Shown: positions 11,949 to 22,990 of the stretch, one piece after another
How positions within the stretch are numbered: the first letter of the stretch is position 1
Layout of the letters: each line of letters begins with the position of its first letter
Origin: Margaritifera margaritifera
Lineage: Eukaryota; Mollusca; Bivalvia; Unionida; Margaritiferidae
Direction of reading: 5' to 3'
DNA length: 64,000 bases
NCBI GenBank assembly: GCA_029931535.1
Contig: JAQPZY010001664.1
Span: 7,412,001 to 7,476,000 of the forward strand
Notes under the pieces: generated by a model
What the model saw: the letters and a program-made list of their open reading frames with translations, nothing else
Told to the model about the DNA's origin: nothing
The model's database searches: none
Made by a program: the position numbers and the translations under genes

Positions 11949-13081
11949 TTAACTCACAAGCTCTCTAATTGTAACACTATCTATATCATCCTTAAAAAGT
12001 CTAGGAACTTTCTTATTAATTTGTGGTAAACTAAATATGTTGCTCTTTTGGTAGTCATTAGTGTCATAAAACTTCATTATGTCCTTCATGTCCCTGTGAA
12101 AAAAGTTGTTTGGTTCAAGATAGATACACATTTAATCAGTATCAATCAAAAGTCTCATTCTGTTAACGTATTATTTCTATTGCAGCAAAATTCATACATT
12201 AGTCATTTAGATTACTCTATTACTGGAAATTCTCCGTAAATTTGTTTGATTAATTTGATCTTTTCTCGTATCAAAACTGACTAGCGCTAAGTCATCGTCA
12301 ATAATTGTTCTCCTCGCACTTGACATTTTAAAAATTAATTTCATCTTCAAATAGTTTAACTGTTGTTCTTATCCATAAATTTTCAATCTGTTTACCGAAT
12401 ACAGCGTTGTTCATGAATTGGATTAAGTTTTTTTCTCCAGATCACTGTTAGCTATTTGTCACAAATTTGCATTCAGTTGTAAGTAGGTTTCTAACTTCGA
12501 TTGATAATCAAAGAAGACCACTCTGTATCGTTTTAAGTTTTAAATCTAAATGTGCCGAAGCTTTAAAGTTCAAATATGGAGAAAATCTTCGTTAAGTAAA
12601 GTTTTCTTTATTTTTGTAGAACGAAATGTTTCAATTAAAATTTCTCTGCTTCAGTAAAATTTATTCCCACCAAATTCCAAACTTTGCCGCTAAAATCAAT
12701 GAAGAGTTAGTCTGTCTAAAATTATCGACTGCATTACCTCTCTTAGTTAGGTTCTGTTTGCTTTTATGTGTGATGCCATTCCATAAAGGGTTGACTATCC
12801 ATTACTGTTTGGGTTTATTGACTGAATGGTCATTCGTGAAGAAAAATTAGAATGACCAGTACTCGTATATCTCTTTATGATTCTTCCTGGTTGGACACAT
12901 AATAATGGCTACATCCGTATTTTCTCGCCTTTCTTTCCTTAGGAATTAAAGGAAGAAAACAATTTCCTTTGTTCTGTTTTTGATAAAAAGTTATGACCGT
13001 ATGCTGCACACACACAAAAGGAGCGTTTTGTTTCTTGTGTTTTATTTGTGCAGCACCTTTCTTTTCTCTGTCTATATCCAT
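11949..13081 (-). pseudogene. Protein-primed DNA polymerase B remnant (Polinton pPolB)
   Basis: Read on minus. Near 12370-12440 the translation includes LIQFMNNAVFGKQIENLW, the polymerase B-motif region (an Asn-Asn/Ser-Val-Phe-Gly-Lys signature typical of Polinton pPolB). It is followed by RLLIDTD near 12125-12150, the C-motif (DTD), and by DMKDIMKFYDTNDY with KKVPRLFKDD (11960-12100), the conserved segment after the C motif. Further upstream, FLPLIPKERK at about 12920-12965 resembles the region preceding the palm. Multiple frameshifts and stops; not functional. Sequence up to about 13860 on minus may be more of the same gene but I cannot support it. Confidence 0.75.
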
Positions 13082-14484
13082 AGCAACTGTGGGTATGTCA
13101 TTAATCGTTTCATTTTTTTAAAATCTCCACCAGATCACTGTTCATTTCATAATCTGTTGATTTCTTAATCTATTGCAAATTCTTGCAATACAATCTCTAC
13201 GTTCGCGAGGTCTTCCATGACATAATGTACTGTATATATTGGTAATCATCATTTTATCTTTAAATCATTTAGTGATGTGTACAATATTTCTATTGAAGGT
13301 ATAGCTGTTTCAGTAAATACTTCAAATCTATCGATATGGGCAAATGTCTTTCTTTCAATATCTAGACTGCATATTTCTAAACTGTTTCAGTTTTTCTGTG
13401 AACTTTTTGATTATTTCCTTCTAAATTTGGTATGCAAAATATCGACAATACATTATATAATACTATTCATTCGCCTCTGTTCATTATGTTAAGAGTCCAT
13501 GTTCTATAGCAAAATAAATTCTATGCTTGTTCTCCTTCCCGAGTCAGTCGTTTCATAACATTGTTCGTTAAGGTCATCTAAAATTTTATAAAACTAAATT
13601 GTCGAATTTTTCTAATGATAATCTTCTTCAAATATGGCCAATATCATTTAAAAATTCATATAAATCTTGACTGTTTCTGCCGTAAAATATACACTGAAAT
13701 TTCTTTTAACTAAATCTCTGAGTCTTTTCGTTATGATTTTGTTCAAATTACGTCTATTCATACATCTAAATTCTATTCAGGTTTGAAGGCGTATTAAAAG
13801 AGGTTGAAGTTTTTTCCTCACGTTCTTTTGGTATTGGCATATCAACTATCAAAGAATTCGTTTGATTGATTTAACTGGAATTATTTAAATATATGTGTAA
13901 CTACTATTTTCAGATTCACAAAAATATATATTTAACAACTATTTTGCATTTAAGTCACTATTTTATGAAGTTGTTTTACGTCATTCTTTTCTGTATTTTA
14001 CAGGCTCAAATTAATTTTAACTTGTGTATTTCATCGCTGCTTTATGTTGTGTACTGTGATGTAGATCTCATGTTGAAATTATGTTATGATTTTGACTTGT
14101 GTATTACATGACAAGTTTTAAGATCTGATAAGTCAACAAGTATATAAAAAAAACAATGTTCACCGTGACAACTTTCCCCAAGTACCACCGCTGTTTTCTA
14201 ATTGCTACATACGTATAGTTCATCTATGTATAAAGCTTATCCTGTACCGCAGTTCATGTTCACAGTCTAGGTAAATTCCCATATGTTGTATTGAAGATAT
14301 AAATAAGTTTCACAAAAGGACGTAACTCGTACGAGCAGAATAAACACACTAAGGGGTTTATCAATATTTGCTATTTCAGCCGCTATAATGTCAATACTAT
14401 GCCATTATTTATGATGTGTTCAAAACAAATTTTCGTTTGCTTCAGCGTTTTCACTTCACGACAAGGCTTGTCACTTCAGAACAA
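13082..14484. other. Polinton interior, unassigned
   Basis: Very AT-rich. Minus-strand translation shows broken basic stretches (for example KRLRDLVKRNFSVYFTAE) compatible with the N-terminal part of the polymerase or another Polinton gene, but nothing is assignable. Plus-strand ORFs here (13277-13492, 13893-14111) look like AT-rich noise. Confidence 0.4.
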
Positions 14485-14652
14485 CGCCGCGTTTGAGCTA
14501 GTGATTTTTAACTGTGATATTGCACAATACACCCCAGCCTGACTGCGCCAAATATGTTTGATTTAAAAAAAAAGAAGAAAAATCAAGTATAATTACACCA
14601 GATGGTAATAACCCCCAAAATATGACTGCACCAGACTGCCAAAATGTATACT
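14485..14652 (-). repeat. Polinton right terminal inverted repeat
   Basis: Reverse complement of 8117-8275 with moderate divergence and an inserted A-rich stretch (about 14564-14590). Contains GACTGCGCCAAA, whose complement TTTGGCGCAGT is on the left arm. Confidence 0.75.
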
Positions 14653-15957
14653 ACTGAATCTGAACACAATCACTCAAACAAATACAAAGGGATACGTGCA
14701 GACAACGGATGGTATGTAAGATTCACTTTGTTTGTGCATCCTTGTGTCTGTTCATCCGCCTTTTTTTGTCCAGTCTGTTGCTTATATTTAAATACTCATA
14801 CTGAAAACCAAACCTGAAGTGTGAGTGTGAGTGAATCTTGTGAAGGTGTGTTGAACCCCCAAACTTGGTTACTGTGACTTACTTTAAATGGGTTTTAAAG
14901 AGTGTTTAAAACAAATCGTTTCCGATCTTTAATTCCAATACATTTTCATCTACTAAGTTGCAAATTTGGGTGCATCTTGATATTAATTTGTATATTCAAT
15001 CTGGGTCATTGTGATCTCTTTTTCGCGTTGTACTCAAATTAGTTAAAAATACTGACTCCTTCCACATAAGCGACGGTATCTTTAGTTCGGTAAGCTGCTA
15101 TTTAACAACTCTGGTCCAAGTTTTTTTTTACGAAAAAACATTTATATATATATATATATATATTTGGAACAGAAGAAGACAATTTGTGCTTGAAAACTTA
15201 AATGTAATGTGAAAAGTCATAGTGTAGATCGCTACACCACATTCGAAACACACCCATGCTAGGGGCGGATCCAGGAATATCGTTGGAGGCGGAGGGGGGG
15301 GATGTAAAAAAAAATAAGCAAGGAGTCTTTGGAATCGAACCCCTGCTGGGGCCCCGGGCGGCGAAACCCCAGAAACTCTGCATTTCAAGGATTTCCAGGC
15401 ATACTTTTAAAACCATCCAACTGCAAAGTAAACTTACTATTAGAAACGTTCCGGCTGTTTGTTTTTTTGTTCGGGGAGAGAGGCCCCGAACAAAAAAAAA
15501 ACAGAAAAAAGAAGCCGCAGCACCTGTTGTATTGAGCCATAATGAGGTTTTAGGTTACACTTAAATTCTTTCAAATGAAAATAAGTACACTATCTAGACC
15601 ATATAAAATTAATCTTTATAAGTATAAAAATGAGACATTATGGTAGAAAGATTACAAATGAGGATGACAGCCTGAGTTGGTGCGCTTGAATATGCGAACC
15701 ATAATATCCATGACTGGTGCTGCAAAATAACACGTTGATGACCAGAGTGAAGAACACGAACCAAGCGTCACTCCGTTTTTATCAAACATGGCTGCCAATA
15801 GCCTTATTCAGAGAGGATTTATAGTCACTTTAGGATCAAACGGATTAACTCACGGAATGTCTGACACTATCCTAGCACAAACGCAAAGAAAGAAGATTAT
15901 AGAAGATTATACTCGACCTCGCCATCTTGTTATTGTCGAATGCAGAGCAACCCTATG
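14653..15957. other. Non-coding; probable dispersed repeat at 15256-15420
   Basis: Mostly AT-rich spacer, with a (TA)n tract at about 15142-15163. The segment 15256-15420 begins AGGGGCGGATCCAGGA with G-rich interior and is of a type often seen at ends of dispersed elements. I could not define both ends. The ORFs across it are in repeat sequence. Confidence 0.45.
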
Positions 15958-15971
15958 CAGTAGCGTACTAA

Positions 15972-16008
<37 letters not shown>

Positions 16009-16115
16009 ACGGGGCGGTTACCCCAGTCGCCAGAGGTCTTGGGTGGGGCCTCGTATTATGGTCCTTTATGCCATCATCGTCGTCCCGGGCGCCATTTACC
16101 CTTAGTACGCCACTG
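15958..16115. mobile_element. MITE B, copy 2 (perfect 8-bp target duplication)
   Basis: Starts CAGTAGCGTACTAAC and ends TTAGTACGCCACTG, the same termini as the copy at 2736-2870. It is flanked exactly by ACCCTATG on both sides (15950-15957 and 16116-16123). The interior contains a 30-G run (15973-16002) and the shared right half with GGTCTTGGGT and GGGCGCCATTTACCC. hAT-type by duplication length. Confidence 0.92.
15973..16002 (+). repeat. Uninterrupted run of 30 G
   Basis: Thirty consecutive G inside MITE B copy 2; the family member at 2736-2870 has a shorter G run at the corresponding place. Could form G-quadruplexes. Length is likely polymorphic or affected by sequencing and assembly. Confidence 0.9.
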
Positions 16116-17286
16116 ACCCTATGTAAAAGAAAGTGCAATGACCTAAGACTCGGTTACTCGTGATCAGGAGAAAGAATTGCATTGTTATGTAAAAACTGTC
16201 CACCAGTTGTCATCAAGATTTTCAGACACAGTAAATACTTTTCTAAGAAAGTAATTTGATAGTGTTGCGTGCAGTGTTTAATTCATTTGTGTGATATTAC
16301 TCCTCGTATACTTGTTAATAATGGACCAAAATATAACAACAAAATTAATCGAAACCATAATAATGACACGGTAAAAGTGAAATTATGTGCGAAATAATAA
16401 TTGATGTAAACTGTCAATGATACTGTCCATTATACGAAGGATATGGTTGTGTCATAAAGTACGAATTTTTAAATGGCTTTTCTTCTATTGCAAAACGCAT
16501 CTCAAAGAAATTTGACTGTCCTCCCAGAACAAACATTCAAAAGTTAACAGTTTATGGCAATCAGAAATATCTAAAAAACTTTTGTTATTTTAATATGTAA
16601 ATAAGCATAACAGTTACAATTAGGCATACAATGTATCTCATCATCTGGAACAATCTGTTCAGTGTCACAGCTTACATTTTGTTTCCTTGTATTTCTTTTG
16701 TTATATGTTACTTTAAATAAGTTCAATGTAATAACTGAATGAAGTCTGCATGTGTACAATTGAATTTAGCGACAGTAAGTATCTGAATGATCTGTCGACA
16801 ACAGACATAGGCCAATAAAATTAACACATGCTATATTGATCTGCAGGCAACTCATCTCTCAGGTTTCCGACGATATTTTAACAATAATGAAAACGTGGAT
16901 GAACAAGCAGTCTTAGATATATTTTTTTCTATTTTCCTTTTTTTTAAAAAAATCTAAATATAAATACAAATGATGGAAGTTATTTTATCCAGGTTTTTAC
17001 ATCCTTTTGAAAGGTTGAAAAAAAAAAACAACAAAAAAACCCCCACAAATATGCACGTACACACAGTGACACATACACACACCTTTATATGGCATGACAA
17101 ACAAAAATGCTACTGAAATAGTATGTATCTTGAGATATTCTTTGTGTACGTGCATAACCATAACAACTCTTTGAAATCAATTTGTACGGTCTCTGAAGAT
17201 AGGAATGTCTATGAATATTAATGCGCCACCCAGTGCATACGCAGGTGGACGACCTTGTGCTTGGATCAATATATCCACCTTGTGCT

Positions 17287-17288
<2 letters not shown>
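16116..17288. other. Non-coding, upstream flank of PDE3-like gene
   Basis: No coding region recognised. Short A runs and a CA-rich stretch (17041-17083). CpG density is normal, as expected for unmethylated upstream sequence. Confidence 0.5.

Positions 17289-17348
<60 letters not shown>
17289..17348. repeat. (GA)n microsatellite
   Basis: About 30 GA units, roughly 600 bases upstream of the candidate PDE3 promoter. GA arrays can bind GAGA-type factors, but no function is shown here. Confidence 0.95.
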
Positions 17349-17350
<2 letters not shown>

Positions 17351-17912
17351 AATTTAAATAACATCTTACATATGCATGTAACCATAATTCGTATACAATT
17401 ATGTTTACCTCAATGATGGATAACCTTAATGCACTGAAAAAACACGTACATTTCCTTTTTTGTTACTGTAAAATAAATTACTAAAAACAAACGGATCCAC
17501 CTTTTTTCCCCTTCAAAATAAGGATTTTGCACACGCCCGGCTACACAAGCTTGCCAATCTTTCTCTAAATATTACAAGTATCTATCTAAATAACCACGCT
17601 ACTTTTGAAAAATGCGTGTTTTTGGTGGCATAAACAGGCCGACAAGCATGTTTATAAGCTGTATTCAAGTGTTTGTGTATTCCCTCTGACCTACTTACAT
17701 ATTCAATGTTCTGCGGTCCGCTAACCTTTAATCCGCCACTATTTTCCTTTTATATTGACATAAAATTACAGATTAATTTAAAATCCAAAGCTCTGATATT
17801 ATAACGATTAACAATGAATAATATACCAGTGTGTTAAAAGTGTAACTTTCTACCAGTTGAGCGGCTGGCATCTATACAAGCATTGCCTATTTCCGTGTTA
17901 GAATGGTAATTT

Positions 17913-17951
17913 CCACCAGAGGGCAGAACTATATTACCCACAATTCCGTGC
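17913..17951 (+). promoter_or_regulatory. CTCF-core match next to ZNF143/Staf-like site (candidate promoter element)
   Basis: CCACCAGAGGGCAG (17913-17926) fits the CTCF core consensus CCASYAGRKGGCRS at all 14 positions. It is immediately followed by AACTATATTACCCACAATTC, which matches the ZNF143/Staf site (AACTAC, CCCA, AAT blocks) at about 14 of 20. The pair ends about 30 bases before the favoured PDE3 start codon, and CpG density falls sharply about 0.9 kb downstream. CTCF and ZNF143 frequently co-occupy vertebrate promoters; whether that holds in this organism is inference. Confidence 0.5.
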
Positions 17952-17983
17952 CGTTTGGCAGCTTAATCGGGTGTAGGAACAAA

Positions 17984-18829
17984 ATGGCTTTGCACAGAAC
18001 TTCTGTATCAAGAAGGGGCTCAAAAAATGATTCACAGAAAGAGGATGATGATGTTGAAAACAATGGATATATACAAATACTGGTTAAACCTCTTGAGCAG
18101 GGCAATTACAGTTTTTTTCTGAATTGGCTTGGATTAAACGAAGCTAATAATTTCACAAATCAACATGCTGGTATTGTCTATGGTATTCTACTGCTGTTTG
18201 GTAGTGTCATAGTATATCAGTTACTTCGCTGCGACGTGGGATTTATTTTTCAGAAAGTATGTGGACTGATCGTTCCATTATTTACTATTGTATGTTCATT
18301 TTACTGGCTTTCGTTATATTTACGGAAGACATGGAGCACTACCAGTGTCTATCTTTTGTTTTCTTCATGTTTCGTAGGAGAGAGCCTGGCGCAGTTATTC
18401 TTAGTCTCATCGTGGGGCCCTTACGACGTTGCGGAGGATATTTCCACAACAAATACTACCCAGCCGTTGATTATATTTGTGGTTTTACTTGCAGTATGTA
18501 CTGCAAGTGTGTTTTCCTCATTAGAAACAACGCACAGTGCATTAGTTATATCTCTGGTCAGTTTTGGCCGATATTTAGCATGTGCAAATTTAGTAGACCT
18601 ACCTCAAAGTTTAAGGCCGTATTTGGCATACAGTTGTGGTTTAGCCGGTTTTGTGGTCGAGAAATATATGGAAACAGTATTAAAACCTCAGATTAGTAAT
18701 TTTATGACCAGTGATGGAAAAATCCCAGTGATTAAAAGGAGAAGGTCTAGTTCCTCAAATGCTAGTGTATTCTCTGCACATAGGTCTACCAGAAGAACGT
18801 CTCTTCCAGCTCTTATCCCAAAATTACCG
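17984..18829 (+). CDS. PDE3: PDE3-like cyclic nucleotide phosphodiesterase, first coding exon
   Basis: Encodes 282 residues from an ATG in good context (AACAAAATGG) to a phase-0 donor CCG|GTAAGT. An in-frame ATG at 17903 would add 27 residues but lies before the CTCF-like motif and looks untranslated. After an acidic, polar N-terminus come about five or six hydrophobic segments (near residues 62-80, 85-110, 120-142, 163-185, 190-206, 214-232), then KRRRSSSSNASVF and RRTSLPALIP near the end. This layout, and the basic Ser-rich RRTSLP block, match the membrane-anchor region and kinase-targeted segment encoded by PDE3 first exons. PDE3 hydrolyses cAMP and cGMP at endomembranes; the catalytic exons are not in the window. 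If the donor is not used, the frame continues 30 codons to a stop at 18920-18922. Confidence 0.8.
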
Positions 18830-19639
18830 GTAAGTGGCTTTCAGAAAATTTCTCCTTATGTTTTTGTCAGTCATTTTATTTTCTTTATTATTCACACCAA
18901 AAACAATAATGATGTTGCATAACCAGTTAAATCTGTTATAACTATCAGTCAATGGTGTACATTAATACCTATATAAGTCAATTTTGTATTACTATACACA
19001 TACTGCATATTTGTACACAGTGTGTACAATACAAACGTACATCAACATAAAATGCTCACTCATTTGCAATGTGTATCTGTGAGTGGAGTAATAAAGATAC
19101 ATTAAATGGACAATTATGTTCTATTACACTGGTCACATTGGTGTACATGTGCACTACTTTATAAGCAGTGCCTTGTGCAAGTGAAAGTTATGAATTGAAT
19201 GCCAGATTGTGTATACTGTATGGTTTCTACTATTTTGTGTCGGATGGTACATCCTACAGTGGATTTAGCTAGTGCCCATTATTTTAGAACTGTGCAGAGT
19301 AATTCATATCTCCTGATGACACAGTTTGAAGATAACCATTCAAATTAAAGATTTGTATCCTACTGTGAGAACTTGTAGCCCAACCATATTTGCCAATGCA
19401 GGCAACACAAATAATTTTAAACTATGTAAATTTTGTAGGTTGCATGATGCTACATGGATGATTTACCCAAATACACTCAAATATTCCAAAAATGGTGCAT
19501 AAACATACCCCAAAATGACCCAAATATACTTATTGTATTTGTAATGTATAGTCTTTTTTGAAAATTCCATGTGCTTGGAGAAAGACCCCACACACTTTAT
19601 ACTAACCATAAACACTTTTCTCAGATTTTTTTTATTTAT
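18830..19639 (+). other. Start of PDE3-like intron 1 (CpG-depleted)
   Basis: Begins with the splice donor GTAAGTGG. From here CpG almost disappears (2 in 19021-19620 against 16 in 17401-18000) while TG and CA are abundant, the footprint of germline gene-body methylation. No further exon was recognised downstream, so intron 1 may exceed 45 kb (inference). Confidence 0.55.
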
Positions 19640-19887
19640 CAGTGGTTTTATGGGTTTAATGCCATTTTTCAGCACATGATAGGCTATACATGGCGGCCAG
19701 TATATCTGGTGGAGGAAGAACCCGGGAAAATCCCGGGAAGAACCACCAACCCACAGGAAGCTACTGGCAAGCTTTCTCACATAACCACATTGACCAAGCC
19801 CAAGGCTCAAACCAAAGTGGACAGAGGTGAGATGGTAGTGATCTGTAAAGGCAAGTGCCTTAGACCACTTGGCCACCCAGGGCCCCC
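19640..19887 (-). repeat. tRNA-derived SINE, family 1, copy on minus
   Basis: On minus the head reads GGGCCCTGGGTGGCCAAGTG with GTCTAAGGCACTTGCC, an A-box region like a class II (Leu/Ser type) tRNA. A B-box-like segment containing GGTTTGAGCC follows, then a body GAAAGCTTGCCAGTAGCTTC and CTTCCTCCACCAGATATACT, and a tail ending in ATAAAACC-type sequence. The same unit lies at 45462-45683 on plus. The 118-aa ORF here is repeat-derived. Confidence 0.85.
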
Positions 19888-21087
19888 ATATTTATCAGTA
19901 ATGCACACAAAGTCCATACTGTGTTAATATTTTGTTTATTTAAAAAAAAAAAAAACGTACAGCAGTTTTAGGTTTTATAATTTCAGAAATTAGTTATAAT
20001 TAACATTTGCAGCCACTACTTTGTTCTTGCTGCCCCTCATTGTTTATATAAACAAATCTATAAATATGTTTTTTAAATTTTATCTCAAAATGCGTAAATA
20101 GTTTTTCTTTGTGGAAATCAATTACAGACAACAGGGTCCAAAATCAAAAAGTTCATATTTGCATGGTTTCATATATGTAAACCGCTGTATGGGAATGGGC
20201 TAATTGAGAGACATATTTTGCATGCAGAACTGTTTTTCTTTGTGGAGTATGAATCAAAAACTTGTATCATGGCATTATATATATATATATATATATGCAG
20301 GGCTCGAAATTAGCGGTAGTCCGCTAGCCTGAGGCTAGTAGATTTCCTGTCGGATTAGTAACTTTCATAATGTTAATAGTCCGATGGGCTAGTAAGTTTC
20401 GGTTATCAACAGTCAGCGTTTGTTTACGCCTTTCCCTAATAAAGACTTGGCTTCAGCAGATGTTCTGTAGAATCTGGGCAGTGACCATTGTAAACACAGT
20501 CATAAAATATAAGCATCAGAAGATGAAGTCAATTTCTGCCTCAGAAAGGTGCGTTTCTATAACAAGAAGCCATCCGATTTTGCGCATTTCACTTAACAGC
20601 GCCAATTATGGTCTCGTCATTAACAGCGGAAGTTTGGTAATTGATCCTAATTAATCTGATAATGTATGAAATGAAAAATGATGTGGAAATAGTCAAATGT
20701 TAGTTGTTAAGAGATTTTCATTTCCAACAAATTTATGGCATTCTACAACTTTTTATGCGGAAAGTTAATCAGATTTAAGATCTCTCCCCTCAACCATAAA
20801 TAAAACAATTTTGTTTCTTCTGTTTCTTTTGGATCATCTGATTGCAACGCACACTGTTATTGAGGGGCTGAACTTCACTATATTAGACATGGATAGTGAA
20901 GAGATTGTACTTATGTTTTACTTACTTCTTTTTCTCTTCATTTTTCTATTGCATATTATATATAATATATAAAATTGAGATTAACCTGTTTTAAAGCATC
21001 TCTTTCTCTCTCTCACACTTACACACACATACAACATGAAATCCAAATCATCATAATGTTCGGTAAGAGTTTACGTTTTCCCTGATT

Positions 21088-22518
21088 CAGTGTTCTCCCG
21101 AGGGCCTTTTACCATAGCAGGCCCACTACGCTATCGTTTCAAACTCTGACAACCCCGACGCTTTAGAACCTGCCGCTACGCTATGCTCTTGTGCCGCTAC
21201 ACTTTGATGTTTCCCACTACCTTATAAAATTAATCTGTTAAACAAACATCCTGTCACCTAATTCAAAGTCCCACTCAAATGACACCTGTTCTTACCTCTT
21301 CTGGGGTATTTTATTAAGATAATCCAGGATAATTGCTCACTTCCTTAACCATTATTATGGCTTGCGTGACCGCCGGTGCGTGACCTTTGGTGAGGGTTTC
21401 GTCTGCACCTAGTCACGTGATTGGCCAGCAACAATGGAGTCTACTGGTAGTGTATTATATATATGTCAGTCGTTTTCATTAACAGCCAAAGTAGTTACAC
21501 CGATTAAATTAAAAATTATTGTGAAAAATGAACACACCACCTTCCAAGAAACGAAAAATTACCCAGCGCCCGGCTAGCCCCATGTTGGCCTGGTTACGAC
21601 AATCAGAAATTGGCGTCATGAATAGTGCCAGCATGATTTCCAAAAAGAATGATATCAAGAAACGAAGGACAGGATTTATTAATGAATGGAAGACGTTATT
21701 CCCTTGGGTGGAAATTGCTGCATCGGATGGTAAGTTTTCCATATTGCTAACTTAAGTGAGTGCTGCCCTATTAATTTCTCATTTCTCTTTTCTGTCTATC
21801 CAAGTAATAAACGGAACAATTTTTACCTTCCAGTTTTACCTCTTTTGAAAAGATATAAATAAAAAGTATTCCTTTATAAATATAACTAAAATAATTTCAT
21901 CCATATTCTTACTTATTATTCAGTGAAGTCATCACCTCAAAAGTTTATTCCACCCGGTCTATATCAAATTCTTGAAAATAAGACTATGTAATTACATATA
22001 TATTTTGCAGGTATGCTGTGTAAATTGTACCTGAAGAATTTTTCCATGATAATTAACTTAATTAGGATTCAGGTATATTTGTCTCTTTTTTGTACATCCA
22101 TTAATAAATTTTATGTTCCATTTTTTTCAGATTGTGAAAGGTCATTCTCCTCAATGAATAGAATTAAGAGTGTTTTAAGGAACAGGTTGTCACAGAGGGT
22201 ACTGAACTACCTGATGACAATCAGTACTGAAGGACAACCCTTAAAAGACTTTAATTGTGATGTTGCAGTCAGTTTATATGGTGAAATGAAGAAAAGACGA
22301 ATATCATTTATTTAAATTAAGAAATAAATGAGATATGCATTGTTGTTACTGTTATAACTTAGGTAATTAAAAAATACTATGTAAATATATGCACTTCTTT
22401 TTATTTCCTTTATATTAATTTGTTTCACTTTTATGACGTTAACACCCGCTTTGTAAAACATTTTATGACCCAAACACGCGTACCCCGATGCTATCGAAAA
22501 TTTCTGGGGAGATCACTG
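21088..22518. mobile_element. hAT element (inner, nested), CAGTGTTCTCCC termini
   Basis: Left end CAGTGTTCTCCCGAGG and right end CTGGGGAGATCACTG (minus: CAGTGATCTCCCCAG) form inverted termini of a common hAT type. Both coding fragments (21528 onward and 22131-22315) lie inside this unit, so the transposase belongs to it rather than the outer element. A clear 8-bp duplication was not found. The alternative is that these ends belong to one composite element. Confidence 0.65.
21528..22315 (+). pseudogene. hAT transposase remnant (ZNF862/KIAA1586-like)
   Basis: The 5' piece (21528 to about 21730) has an ATG, a basic start (PPSKKRKITQR) and RRTGFINEWKTLFPW, the run-in to the zinc finger of ZNF862/KIAA1586-like hAT proteins; it ends at a plausible donor (ATG|GTAAGT). 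A short piece after an acceptor near 22011 gives GMLCKLYLKNFSM, like the zinc-finger Cys pair. The 3' piece (22131-22315) follows TTTTTTTCAG and encodes CERSFSSMNRIKSVLRNRLS to the stop, the hAT C-terminal dimerisation region. The several hundred residues of the RNase H-like catalytic core are missing, so it cannot transpose. Confidence 0.8.
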
Positions 22519-22834
22519 TGATTGCCAAGCTTTCTGCAGTTAGTGACCTCATCGTTCACACCAAGCCATAAAGATGTGTCTTCCATGAAAGATTTTTTAA
22601 TGATTCTGATAATGTTTTGAAGAAATTTTCACCAAAGTTAACATTTAAAAAGTAATGCTAGAATGCTTATTAATTATAACCAAATTTTACTTTTTCAATG
22701 CATGACATGATGACATTTTTAGGAAATATTCTGAAAATATTAAAATTTGACCATTTATAAATCTATACATACATAAATTTTGAAAAGTTCATATAAGTAA
22801 GAAAATTAATACGGAATCTGTATTAGACATAGCG

Positions 22835-22990
22835 GCATGGAGCAAAAAGCACGAACGAATATTGCCACCATTGGGCGTGAACTCCCGACCTCGTGTTCCA
22901 AAGTCAAGTACGTGTGCATTGCATGTATGTGCATGCTGGTATCACACTTGATCCACTCGACCACAGTAACAAACTACAAAGCAGTATACC
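22835..22990 (-). repeat. tRNA-like segment (possible SINE head)
   Basis: On minus, GTGGTCGAGTGGATCAAGTG resembles an A box and GGTCGGGAGTTCACGCCC a B box, but they are about 75 bases apart, more than in a tRNA. Likely a degenerate tRNA-derived SINE inside the outer hAT element. Confidence 0.4.

Larger units (their letters stand above)
8117..14652. mobile_element. Degenerate Maverick/Polinton (self-synthesising DNA transposon)
   Basis: A roughly 6.5-kb unit with terminal inverted repeats (8117-8275 and 14485-14652). Remnants of a retroviral-like integrase (9017-9990) and an FtsK/HerA-type packaging ATPase (about 11411-11563) lie on plus, and remnants of a protein-primed family B DNA polymerase (about 11949-13081) on minus. 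This gene set and the integrase-versus-polymerase opposition define Maverick/Polintons, which are normally 15-20 kb with capsid and protease genes; none of those is recognisable, so the copy is internally deleted. All genes carry many stops and frameshifts. Exact termini and the expected 6-bp target duplication were not resolved. Confidence 0.85.

Noticed and set aside
8117..14652. Retrovirus or LTR element because of the integrase
   Set aside because: No reverse transcriptase or LTRs; inverted termini, packaging ATPase and protein-primed polymerase indicate a Maverick/Polinton.
17903..17983. Upstream in-frame ATG as PDE3 start
   Set aside because: The extra 27 residues overlap the CTCF/ZNF143-like motifs and look like 5' untranslated sequence; the ATG at 17984 has a better context. 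Not excluded.
18259..18696. 145-aa ORF overlapping PDE3 exon 1 in another frame
   Set aside because: A shadow frame; the PDE3-like frame has domain support and matching splice donor.
21080..22526. 8-bp target duplication for the inner hAT element
   Set aside because: Flanks CCCTGATT and TGATTGCC share only TGATT in a different register.
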